From positions 1-16,658 of the forward strand of contig CAYGZA010000126.1 in assembly GCA_964354135.1 (NCBI GenBank): a stretch of 16,658 nucleotides of DNA, written 5' to 3'. Position 1 is the first letter of the stretch. Every line of letters starts with the position of its first letter. The notes beneath the pieces were generated by a model. That model did no database searches and was not told where the DNA came from. It was given only the letters and a program-made list of their open reading frames with translations. Positions 1 through 6,518 of this stretch are shown one piece after another. The position numbers and the translations under genes are program-made. Origin of the DNA: CAYGZA01 sp964354135. Lineage in GTDB: Bacteria > Planctomycetota > Planctomycetia > Pirellulales > Thermoguttaceae.

Positions 1-417
1 GACGTGGTCGGCCGCGGGATCGACGTCACCCGGATCTCCCACATCATCAACTACGACATCCCCCAGTTCTGCGACGACTACGTCCACCGCGTGGGCCGCA
101 CGGGCCGCATGGGCCGCGAGGGGGTGGCGTACACCTTCGTGACGCCCGAGGAGGGAAACGAGCTGACGAGGATCGAGATGCGGATCAACCGCATGCTCAA
201 ACGGCGGGAGACGGTCGATTACGTTGCGATGCCGTCGCGGCAGGGCGTTTTCCCGGCAGCGCCGCGAGCCGCCCCTTCTGCAGCGCCGCGGGCCGCCCCT
301 TCTGCGGCCCCGCCGAGCGCCGCAATTCCCCCAACTCCTCCCCCCGTTCCTCCGGCGACTCCCCCGCCGAAGCCGATCTTCGGCCGCAGGGGCCGGCGCC
401 ATCGCCGCGCGCTGTAG
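1..417 (+). CDS. DEAD-box RNA helicase, C-terminal fragment (5' end outside window)
   Basis: This is the end of an ATP-dependent RNA helicase of the RhlE/DEAD-box type, which unwinds short RNA duplexes in ribosome assembly or mRNA turnover. The frame is open from base 1. It shows helicase motif V (DVVGRGIDV), the spacer INYDIP and motif VI (YVHRVGRTGR), all from the RecA-like domain 2. After EEGNELTRIEMRINRML, the usual end of the RhlE core, comes a low-complexity Ala/Pro tail of about 55 residues holding two 8-residue copies of AAPRAAPS. It ends in a basic patch, GRRGRRHRRAL, that probably contacts RNA. Catalytic motifs I-III lie upstream of the window. The gene faces the uxaB-like gene across a repeat-rich gap. 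The helicase family is certain; the RhlE subgroup is likely but not proven. Confidence 0.93.
   Translation, partial: DVVGRGIDVTRISHIINYDIPQFCDDYVHRVGRTGRMGREGVAYTFVTPEEGNELTRIEMRINRMLKRRETVDYVAMPSRQGVFPAAPRAAPSAAPRAAPSAAPPSAAIPPTPPPVPPATPPPKPIFGRRGRRHRRAL
256..303 (+). repeat. 24-bp tandem repeat inside the helicase tail
   Basis: Two copies of a 24-bp unit (256-279 and 280-303) differ at one base and encode AAPRAAPS twice. A degenerate third half-unit follows. The unit is a multiple of three, so copy-number change would lengthen or shorten the disordered tail without a frameshift. Confidence 0.8.
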
Positions 418-428
418 GCGGGAGCCTT

Positions 429-592
429 CAGCTATCAGCAGTCAGCTATCAGTTTCCAGCTTGCACGCGCAACGTCCGTTGTGGACGAGCGCACTGCGAA
501 AACGGGCGCCCCCAGTAGGCGAGCACTGCGCAAGGCGCCCTTCGCTGACGGCTGAGAGATGATACCTGATAGCCGATAGCTGAGAGCTGATC
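429..592. repeat. Intergenic element: inverted arms of 7-bp tandem units
   Basis: The left arm (429-463) is five 7-bp units in exact register: cagctat, cagcagt, cagctat, cagtttc, cagcttg. The right arm (544-592) is seven units: gctgacg, gctgaga, gatgata, cctgata, gccgata, gctgaga, gctgatc. The right-arm consensus GCTGATA is the reverse complement of the left-arm unit in rotated register (TATCAGC). The arms are therefore inverted and can pair around a core of about 80 bp that holds its own hairpin. The element sits between two convergent genes. Short reading frames through it give peptides such as SQLSAISYQLS and are not genes. It resembles the short tandemly repeated (STRR) sequences known from cyanobacteria and other bacteria. 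I know of no named family for it. Confidence 0.8.
496..545. terminator. Hairpin, possible bidirectional terminator
   Basis: GCGAA (496-500), a 3-base bulge, then GGGCGCC (504-510) pair with GGCGCCC (534-540) and TTCGC (541-545), leaving a 23-base loop. Twelve paired bases, most of them G-C, lie between two convergent genes (helicase and uxaB-like), so transcription could end here from either side. There is no T-run, so a classical Rho-independent mechanism is not supported. Confidence 0.45.
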
Positions 593-611
593 GCCCCTTC
601 TCGGCCGCGCT

Positions 612-1754
612 TTACGCCCCCTCCCCCAAAATCTCCTGGAGCAGCTTCGGCGGCCGTCCGAAGCGATCCTCGAACTCGCGGCGGGTCGGAACCAGCCGGG
701 TCTGTAGCTTCACCTCGTGGTGCAGCGCAATGTCCTCCAGCCGGTGCTCCAGGAACGGGTTGGCGAAGCGTTCCAGCGTTTGCCGGGCGAATTGCTCGGG
801 ATCTTCCGTCCGGCCTTCCAGCGCGGGCAGGATCTCCTCGAAGAGCAACCGGCGGAGCCACCCGCCGATCTCGGGATCGAGTACCGCCTGGCGCACGGTC
901 TGGAATCCAAGCGGCAGTGCTTTCGCGACGAGCGCCGTGTGCGCCCCGTTCAGGATGCGGACCTTGCGGAGATAATAGGGTTCGAGCCGCTCGACCCGCT
1001 GCACCGCCGGATGGGCCTCCAGTCCTGCAAGCGGCTGCGCCCCTTCGATCAGCCACAGGGCAAACGGCTCGGCCACGGCGAGGAGCGGATCGCCGAGCGT
1101 CATGGGATCATCCGGCGGCGGGGCAGAGACAATGCGGTCCACGAGCGTGTTTCGCCACCGGCAATCGGTTTGCAGCCAGTCCACCAGCGGCCCGGCAAGG
1201 CGCCACTGCGCCGCCTGATCGAGCACAAGCTGACGGAGCCGCTCGCCGTTTTTCTCGAGGAGTTCGCACGGGAGGATCGTCACGCCGGGCAGGCCCGAGT
1301 CGAACCGCATCTTGAGAAACGCCAAGAGTTTGGCGGGAAACGACCGCGGCGGCTCGAGGCCCGGCGCATCGGCAGGGTCGAGCCGGTAACCGGCCTCCGT
1401 GGCATTGGAAACCACCAGCCGTATCGCCGGCGATCGGGCCGCGCGGAGCACGTCCTTCCAATCCGCCGACGCGGCAAGGGCCCTGCCGATGCTGCGGACC
1501 TCCACGGTCCGGTCGATCTTCCGGCCGTCGAGCAGCCCGCGGATGGCTACGTGATAGCAGCCTCCTTGAGCGTTGAGCGCAGCGGCCCGATCCGCGCCGG
1601 TCGATTGCACGACCACGACGCGCCCGGCTGCCGCCCCGCTCTCGTTCAGCTCGTGAACGAAAAGGTCGGCAAACGCCCGCAGGAACTTCCCGGTGCCGAA
1701 TTGGAGGACGGTTTCGGACAGTTCCTTGGTCATGGCTGCACGGTCATGGGTCAT
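612..1754 (-). CDS. uxaB: Tagaturonate reductase-like (mannitol dehydrogenase family) oxidoreductase
   Basis: This is a cytoplasmic NAD-dependent oxidoreductase of 380 residues. UxaB interconverts tagaturonate and altronate in galacturonate breakdown. The N-terminal Rossmann part opens with VLQFGTGKFLRAF (16-28) and continues with SNATEAGY and LPCELLEKNG. The C-terminal part has NTLVDRIV (202-209) and the family active-site pattern KVRILNGAH, giving K264, N269 and H272. UxaB-specific stretches include SNATEAG and FALWLIEG. E. coli UxaB, from memory, is about 480 residues; the roughly 90-residue helical C-terminal extension is missing here. The chosen ATG at 1754 overlaps the transporter stop (ATGA), which suggests translational coupling; ATG at 1733 (MTKEL) is the alternative. 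The family is secure, but the substrate is less so: another hexuronate or sugar-alcohol dehydrogenase is possible. Confidence 0.8.
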   Translation of the reverse strand: MTHDRAAMTKELSETVLQFGTGKFLRAFADLFVHELNESGAAAGRVVVVQSTGADRAAALNAQGGCYHVAIRGLLDGRKIDRTVEVRSIGRALAASADWKDVLRAARSPAIRLVVSNATEAGYRLDPADAPGLEPPRSFPAKLLAFLKMRFDSGLPGVTILPCELLEKNGERLRQLVLDQAAQWRLAGPLVDWLQTDCRWRNTLVDRIVSAPPPDDPMTLGDPLLAVAEPFALWLIEGAQPLAGLEAHPAVQRVERLEPYYLRKVRILNGAHTALVAKALPLGFQTVRQAVLDPEIGGWLRRLLFEEILPALEGRTEDPEQFARQTLERFANPFLEHRLEDIALHHEVKLQTRLVPTRREFEDRFGRPPKLLQEILGEGA

Positions 1755-2962
1755 TTTCCCGCAGGAATCAGCATTCCTGCAATCGCCGCCGTCATGAAAG
1801 TGGCCAGTGCGCCGCCGATCATCGCCCGGAGGCCGTAGCGGACGAAGACGTCCCGGCGCGAGGGTGCCAGGCCGCCGATCCCGCCCACCATCACCGCCAC
1901 GGAGGCGAAGTTGGCGAAGCCGCACAGCGCGTAGGTCGTGATGACCGTCGAGCGGTGGGAGATCGTCTCGGACATGGTGCGGAGGCTGTCGTAGGCGACC
2001 AGCTCATTGAGCACGATTTTCTTGCCCAGCAGCACGCCCACGGCCTGTGCGTCCTTCCACTCCACGCCGATGACCCAGGCCAGCGGGGCGCAGACCCAGC
2101 CGAAGACCCGCTCCAGCGAGAGGACGGGCCCGCCGCAGTGCTCCGAGAGCGAAAGGCCCCAGTTGACGCACTTGATCAACGCGAAGAACGCGATCAGCAT
2201 CGCGGCGACGTTCAGCGCGAGGCGCAGCCCGTCGGTCGCGCCGCGGCAGGCGGCGTCGAGCATGTTGATGTCGGGCTTGGGGATCTCGATGCGGACCGTG
2301 CCCTTGGTCGGCGAGGCTTCGGTCTCGGGGACCATGATCTTGGCAATCACGAGCGAGGCGGGCGCGGCCATGAGCGAGGCGGCCAGGAGGTGGCCGGCGT
2401 CGATCCCCCAGGAGACGTACAGCCCCATGACGCTCCCGGCCACGGTCGCCAGCCCGGCGGTCATCATGGCCATGAGCTCCGACCGCGTCATGGAGTCCAG
2501 GTAAGGGCGGATCACCAGCGGCGACTCGGTCATGCCGACAAAGACCTCCGCCCCGGCGGCCAGCGACTCGGTGCCCGACGTGTCCATCACCCGGACCATG
2601 ACCCAGGCCATGAACTTCACCACGCGCTGGATGATCCCCAGGTGAAACAGCACCGCCATCAGCGACGAAATGAAGATCAACTGCGGCAGCACGGAGAAGG
2701 CGAAGGGGTGGTCCTTGAACTTCGGCCCGAAGACGAACTCGGCCCCCGCGTCCGAGAAGCTGATGAGATGCTCGAAGAACCCCCGTGCCCCGTCGAACAC
2801 CATCCGTCCCGGCGCGGTCCAAAGGAGGAGCACGGCCAGGAGGGCCTGTAAGGCAAGTCCGCTCAGGATGAGCCGGAAGTTCATCCTCCGGCGGTTTTCG
2901 GACAAGAGCCATGCCAAGAACAGGATGACCAGCAAGCCCAAGAGACCGACGAGGCGTTCCAT
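1751..2962 (-). CDS. Concentrative nucleoside transporter (CNT/NupC family)
   Basis: This is an inner-membrane cation-coupled nucleoside importer of 403 residues, a normal length for bacterial CNTs. Family hallmarks are VFVGMTESPLVIRPYL (140-155, hairpin HP1 with the base-binding residues), KKIVLNELVAY (314-324, N319/E320) and ALCGFANFASVAVMVGGIGG (345-364, ribose-binding N351 and S354). There are many hydrophobic segments from residue 4 to 399. ATG at 2962 has GGGGAG about 9 bases upstream; the frame is open for 26 codons further up but that part lacks a good start. It lies 81 bp after the NHLRC2-like gene and overlaps the uxaB-like gene by 4 bp, so at least the last two form an operon. The HP1 position that is Gln in pyrimidine-type CNTs is Met144 here, which may mean purine preference (inference). 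Confidence 0.92.
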   Translation of the reverse strand: MERLVGLLGLLVILFLAWLLSENRRRMNFRLILSGLALQALLAVLLLWTAPGRMVFDGARGFFEHLISFSDAGAEFVFGPKFKDHPFAFSVLPQLIFISSLMAVLFHLGIIQRVVKFMAWVMVRVMDTSGTESLAAGAEVFVGMTESPLVIRPYLDSMTRSELMAMMTAGLATVAGSVMGLYVSWGIDAGHLLAASLMAAPASLVIAKIMVPETEASPTKGTVRIEIPKPDINMLDAACRGATDGLRLALNVAAMLIAFFALIKCVNWGLSLSEHCGGPVLSLERVFGWVCAPLAWVIGVEWKDAQAVGVLLGKKIVLNELVAYDSLRTMSETISHRSTVITTYALCGFANFASVAVMVGGIGGLAPSRRDVFVRYGLRAMIGGALATFMTAAIAGMLIPAGK

Positions 2963-3043
2963 GGCCCATCTCCCCGCGCGGACGTCCAAGCATCGGCCCT
3001 CATCGTAACGGCCAAGGACACTAGTGGGAAGATACCGCAAAGC

Positions 3044-5173
3044 CTACGGGACTTCGTGCCGCAGCGAGATGACGTCCGATGGGGCGTCGGGCTTCACGAC
3101 CACCGGCACGGTCCAGACGACGCTCCCGGCCTTGCAGAGGCCCTCGGTCCCCGGGAGGCAATAGAAGTAGTTGAGTGCGATCCGCACGGCGTCGCGGCCG
3201 CTCTCGGCGTCCACGGGGAGAGAGACCTCGAATGAGGCGGCCGGCTTCTCGACGCGGATCGCCTTGGTGAGCCCTTCCCGGCGGATCGGGCCGGGCTCGG
3301 GTTTGCCCTCGGGTTTACCCTCGGGCTTGCCGCCGCCGCCAGCGCTTTCCGCCGGGAACTCCACGCAATACGCCATCGGGGCCAGCTCGTTGATCTTGTG
3401 GCCGGCGGGCAATTGCAGCTCGACCGCCAGGCGAATCTTGCCGCTTGCCGATCGCACGGCGGCCGGTTGCAGCGTCACCTGGGCGGCACCCGGCAGGACG
3501 AAGGAGGCCGTTGCTTCCACCGGCGGTTTCGGCGGCGCCAGGCCCGGGATAGCAAGCGTGGAGACCTTGTTGTCCCGCAAGTCGACGACGCGGATGAGGT
3601 GGTTGTTCGTGTCGGCGACGAAGAGCTTGCCGGCGGCGGCGGCGATACCGGCCGGCTCGTCGAGCTGCGGGGGGTTGTCCTCCCGGCCGGGCTTTCCCGT
3701 GCCCACGAGGGTCCGCGCGGCTCCCGTGGCCGGATCGACGGCCTTGATCTTGTTGTTGTACGTGTCGGCCACGTAGAGCCGCCCCGCATAGAAGGCAACG
3801 CCCAGCGGGTGCTGCAAGCGGGCCTGGCCGGCCGGGCCGTCCGCGTCGCCGAACGTAAACAACCTCGCGTAGCTCAGGTGCGCGGTGCCCACGACCGTGC
3901 GGACCTCCTTTCTCGGCCCCAGCGGCACCGCCCGGATGGAGCTCCCCTCGCTATCCGCCACGTAGAGCCACGTGCCGTCGGAAGCCAAACCGCTCGGCTG
4001 GGCGAAGGAAGAAGACCCCGGTTGATACGCCTGCTTCGGCAGGAGCGGACCATCCACGATGTCTTCCCGGCCGTTGCCCGCATAGGGTCCAATCGCCGCG
4101 CGGTCCAATCGCATCCGCCAAATTTGGTGGAAGCCGGCCATGGCGACGTACAGGGAATCTCCCTCTAGCCACAGGTCCCAGGGGCTGCTGAGCGGCGTCT
4201 TGCGCGGATCGGACGTTTTTCCCGGCGGGGCCGGGGTGCGGGCTTGCCGGCCCACACCGGCCACCGTGGTGACGGTCTTCTTGGCCAGGTCCACTTTGCG
4301 GATGAGGTGGTTCTCGGTGTCGGCCACGTAGAGTTCCTCGCCGCGGAGGGCCATCCCTTGGGGCTGCCTAAACTGGGCGGACGCGAAGTTGCCGTCGGCC
4401 TGCCCCGTCGCGCCCGAGCCCACGACCTCCAGCAGCGTGCCATCCAGCCGCGCGACGACGATGCGGTTGTGGTTCGTGTCGGCGATGAAGAGCCGTCCGC
4501 CGGGCTCGTCGGCCAGCACCTTGCCGGGAAATCGCAGCGGCGTGGCCTGCGACTTTGCGGCAACCAGGTCGAAGCGGAGCGGCGTGGCGTCCAAGAGTCC
4601 TTTCCCGCGATAATAGGGGATTGCCCGCTTCAGCAAGGCGTCGACCTGCTCGAAGGTGATCTCGCCGCTGGTGCCCCAAACCGCATATCCTTCCGGGTCC
4701 ACGAGGAGCAAGGTCGGCCAGGCATTGACTCCGAAGAGTTCCCAGACGGCGTGGTTGGCGTCGTTGATGACCGGGTGTTCGATCTCGTAGCGGAGGATCG
4801 CCTCGGCGATGTTCCGGGAATCCTGCTCGGTCTCGAACTTGGCGGAGTGGACGCCGATCACGACCAGGTTTTCCGGATACGCCCTTTCGAGCTTCTTGAG
4901 CTCCGGCAGGATGTGCATGCAGTTGATGCAGCAATAGGTCCAGAAATCCAGAAGGACGAACTTGCCGCGGAGGGCCTGGAGGTCGATGGGACCGGCGGTG
5001 TTGAGCCACGTGAGCCCGGTCGGCAAAGGCGGCACCTTCATGCGCTTCTCGAACGGCGGCTGCGACACCGGCTTCCCCCTGGCCGAATTCCCGTCCCACC
5101 CCAAGCACACGAGCGCGCCCACGACCCCCAGAACGCCCGCCGCCAGCAACCAACGGCCTTTGCGCAACGTCAT
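3044..5173 (-). CDS. NHLRC2-like protein: membrane-anchored thioredoxin domain plus NHL beta-propeller
   Basis: This 709-residue protein, close in length to animal NHLRC2, starts with a hydrophobic segment (8-25) that acts as a signal anchor or signal peptide, placing the rest outside the cytoplasm. Residues 45-190 form a TlpA-like thioredoxin domain with FWTYCCINC (77-85) in place of the usual CxxC, and a cis-Pro region at NAWPTLLLVDP. Residues 215-540 hold six NHL blades, with cores near 230 (IADTNHNRIV), 283, 342, 405, 468 and 519. After a KPEGKPEGKPEP linker, a beta-rich end carries C672 and C680 (FYCLPGTEGLCKAG), resembling the N-terminal domain of DsbD. GAGG lies about 7 bases before the ATG at 5173. 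The architecture is certain. The redox partner is unknown; a thiol-disulfide role in the envelope is inferred. Confidence 0.92.
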   Translation of the reverse strand: MTLRKGRWLLAAGVLGVVGALVCLGWDGNSARGKPVSQPPFEKRMKVPPLPTGLTWLNTAGPIDLQALRGKFVLLDFWTYCCINCMHILPELKKLERAYPENLVVIGVHSAKFETEQDSRNIAEAILRYEIEHPVINDANHAVWELFGVNAWPTLLLVDPEGYAVWGTSGEITFEQVDALLKRAIPYYRGKGLLDATPLRFDLVAAKSQATPLRFPGKVLADEPGGRLFIADTNHNRIVVARLDGTLLEVVGSGATGQADGNFASAQFRQPQGMALRGEELYVADTENHLIRKVDLAKKTVTTVAGVGRQARTPAPPGKTSDPRKTPLSSPWDLWLEGDSLYVAMAGFHQIWRMRLDRAAIGPYAGNGREDIVDGPLLPKQAYQPGSSSFAQPSGLASDGTWLYVADSEGSSIRAVPLGPRKEVRTVVGTAHLSYARLFTFGDADGPAGQARLQHPLGVAFYAGRLYVADTYNNKIKAVDPATGAARTLVGTGKPGREDNPPQLDEPAGIAAAAGKLFVADTNNHLIRVVDLRDNKVSTLAIPGLAPPKPPVEATASFVLPGAAQVTLQPAAVRSASGKIRLAVELQLPAGHKINELAPMAYCVEFPAESAGGGGKPEGKPEGKPEPGPIRREGLTKAIRVEKPAASFEVSLPVDAESGRDAVRIALNYFYCLPGTEGLCKAGSVVWTVPVVVKPDAPSDVISLRHEVP

Positions 5174-5192
5174 TCGGCTACCTCAAGAGAAT

Positions 5193-5302
5193 CACGAAAA
5201 CACAAAAGCACGAAACGGAAGTGGCACCGCTAGCCGGCGACAAGTTACCTGCCTGCGCTGCTCTCCTCCGATTTCGCGTTTTCGTCCTTTCGTCCTTTCG
5301 TG
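5193..5302. repeat. Intergenic element: inverted arms of 8-bp tandem units
   Basis: The left arm is three 8-bp units in register (5193-5216: cacgaaaa, cacaaaag, cacgaaac). The right arm is four inverted units (5271-5302: atttcgcg, ttttcgtc, ctttcgtc, ctttcgtg). The 54-bp core between them includes ccgctagccggcg. The layout matches the 429-592 element but with a different unit and period. It fills most of the 166-bp gap between the aldo/keto reductase stop and the NHLRC2-like start. Peptides read through it (for example HENTKARN) are spurious. Confidence 0.78.
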
Positions 5303-5339
5303 ATCACTCGATCGACATGCTACAGCATTCGATAAGACC

Positions 5340-6365
5340 CTATGCGAGATTGACTCTGTGAGTTGCGGTCCCGGCAACCTCGCCCAAGTGGTCTTTCCAC
5401 TTTGCCGCCAGCTCTTTACCCAGGGCTTCGACCTTCGCCATTTCGTCCTCGCCGAGCGGCTTGGCGCCCTTGACCAACGCAATGTTCTTGCGGATCTGCT
5501 CGACGTTGTGGCAGCCGATGTCCAAAGTCGCCACGCCCGGCACGCCCAGGGAATAGCGCACCGCCAGCTCGAGGTGCTCCACGTCCAAGAGCGGCGGGCA
5601 CTTGGGGTCGGGGTAGTTGCCGTTCTTGGCGCCGCCGAACGCCTTCATCGCCACGATCCCCACGTTGCGCTTGCGGGCGACGGGCAGGACCTTCTCCTCG
5701 AAGCGGTACGTGTGCCGATCGACGAAGTTGATGATCGTCAGCAGCACGTCCACGTCGCCGGAGTCCAGAAGCTCGATGGACTTTTGCGGGTGATTGTGGA
5801 TCGAGATGCCGGCGAAACGGATCTTGCCGGCCTTCTTCTGCTTCAGCATCCAGGTGAAGACCCCGTCGGGGTCGCGGCAGATGTCGACCTTGCGCTCGCC
5901 GACCTGGTGCAGGTAGAGGAGGTCCACATAGTCGGTCTTCAACATCTTGAGCGAGTTGCTGAAGATCTTCTCCGCCGCGGGCACGTCGTCGGCCAGGACC
6001 TTGGTGGAGAGGAAGACCTGCTTTCGCTGCTTGCCGAGGGCCAGCCCGACGCCCTCCTCCGCCACGTCGTAGGCCGGGGCCGTGTCGATCGCGCTAATGC
6101 CCAGGTCGATCGCCGCGTTGACGCAGGCGGCGACGTTCTTGGGGTCGTGCGGCTTGGTAAAGCCAGCGGGGGCCGTCCCCAGGGTCATGATGGTGACCGG
6201 GACGCCGGTCTTGCCTAAAACCCGCTTCGGGATGGCGTCGCCCTCGGCCGCACGGGCGGCACAGGCCTGACCGACGGCCGCCCCCCAAAGCGCCGCACCC
6301 GCCAGAACCCCGGTCTGATGGACGAACTCACGGCGTGAAATCTCATGACGAGAGTCGCTGGACAC
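5340..6365 (-). CDS. Tat-exported aldo/keto reductase
   Basis: This 341-residue NADPH-dependent aldo/keto reductase reduces carbonyls to alcohols. The family's catalytic tetrad is visible: D94 and Y99 in AIDTAPAYD, K122 in FLSTKV, and H153 in DLLYLHQVG. The N-terminus carries a twin-arginine signal, ISRREFVHQTG (9-19), a hydrophobic stretch with AGAALWGAAVG, and a likely cleavage after ACAARAA. The enzyme is thus folded with cofactor before export. The start is GTG at 6365 with GGAGG 8 bases upstream; no ATG in frame fits. The open frame runs far upstream of this start, antisense to the next two genes, but lacks protein-like features there. A promoter lies at 6408-6436. The physiological substrate cannot be read from sequence. 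Confidence 0.93.
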   Translation of the reverse strand: MSSDSRHEISRREFVHQTGVLAGAALWGAAVGQACAARAAEGDAIPKRVLGKTGVPVTIMTLGTAPAGFTKPHDPKNVAACVNAAIDLGISAIDTAPAYDVAEEGVGLALGKQRKQVFLSTKVLADDVPAAEKIFSNSLKMLKTDYVDLLYLHQVGERKVDICRDPDGVFTWMLKQKKAGKIRFAGISIHNHPQKSIELLDSGDVDVLLTIINFVDRHTYRFEEKVLPVARKRNVGIVAMKAFGGAKNGNYPDPKCPPLLDVEHLELAVRYSLGVPGVATLDIGCHNVEQIRKNIALVKGAKPLGEDEMAKVEALGKELAAKWKDHLGEVAGTATHRVNLA

Positions 6366-6398
6366 GTTGGCTACCTCCTCGGAGAAAAACTGTCTTTG

Positions 6399-6418
6399 AC
6401 TGCATCCATTGTTGCAGT
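6399..6418. promoter_or_regulatory. Operator-like dyad in the divergent control region
   Basis: ACTGCA (6399-6404) and TGCAGT (6413-6418) form a perfect 6-bp inverted repeat with an 8-bp spacer. It covers the -10 box of the aldo/keto reductase promoter, where a repressor would block transcription. A wider inverted pair, TTTGACT (6395-6401) and AGTCAAA (6431-6437), encloses it. The binding protein is unknown. Confidence 0.4.
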
Positions 6419-6436
6419 GCGGCCAGGAAAAGTCAA
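6408..6436 (-). promoter_or_regulatory. Predicted sigma-70-type promoter for the aldo/keto reductase
   Basis: On the minus strand, a -35 box TTGACT (6436-6431, 5 of 6 to TTGACA) is followed by a 17-bp spacer and a -10 box AACAAT (6413-6408, 4 of 6 to TATAAT). The -10 box ends 42 bp before the GTG start, giving a short leader that holds the Shine-Dalgarno. The match is by eye. On the plus strand only a weak TTGCAG/CAAAAT pair (6412-6417, 6434-6439) could serve the URO-D-like gene. Confidence 0.5.
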
Positions 6437-6518
6437 AATAGCTGACGAAGGCGGGGCCTTCCCTGGCCGGGCTTCCGGCACGTCGAAGGTCCCCCATTGC
6501 GGAGGAAGGGCACCACCG

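Noticed and set aside
429..592. CRISPR array
   Set aside because: Units are 7 bp with no spacers, and there are no cas genes.
224..1056. Short open frames running through the 7-bp repeat element
   Set aside because: Their SQLSAISYHLS-type sequence is just the translation of the repeats; no ribosome site or family.
717..1838. Plus-strand open frame of 373 codons over the uxaB-like gene
   Set aside because: Mirror of a well-supported gene with catalytic residues; the plus-strand translation has no recognisable motif.
1955..2993. Large open frames on both strands overlapping the nucleoside transporter in other frames
   Set aside because: The transporter frame contains the CNT signatures; the others are His/Gly/Arg-rich shadows.
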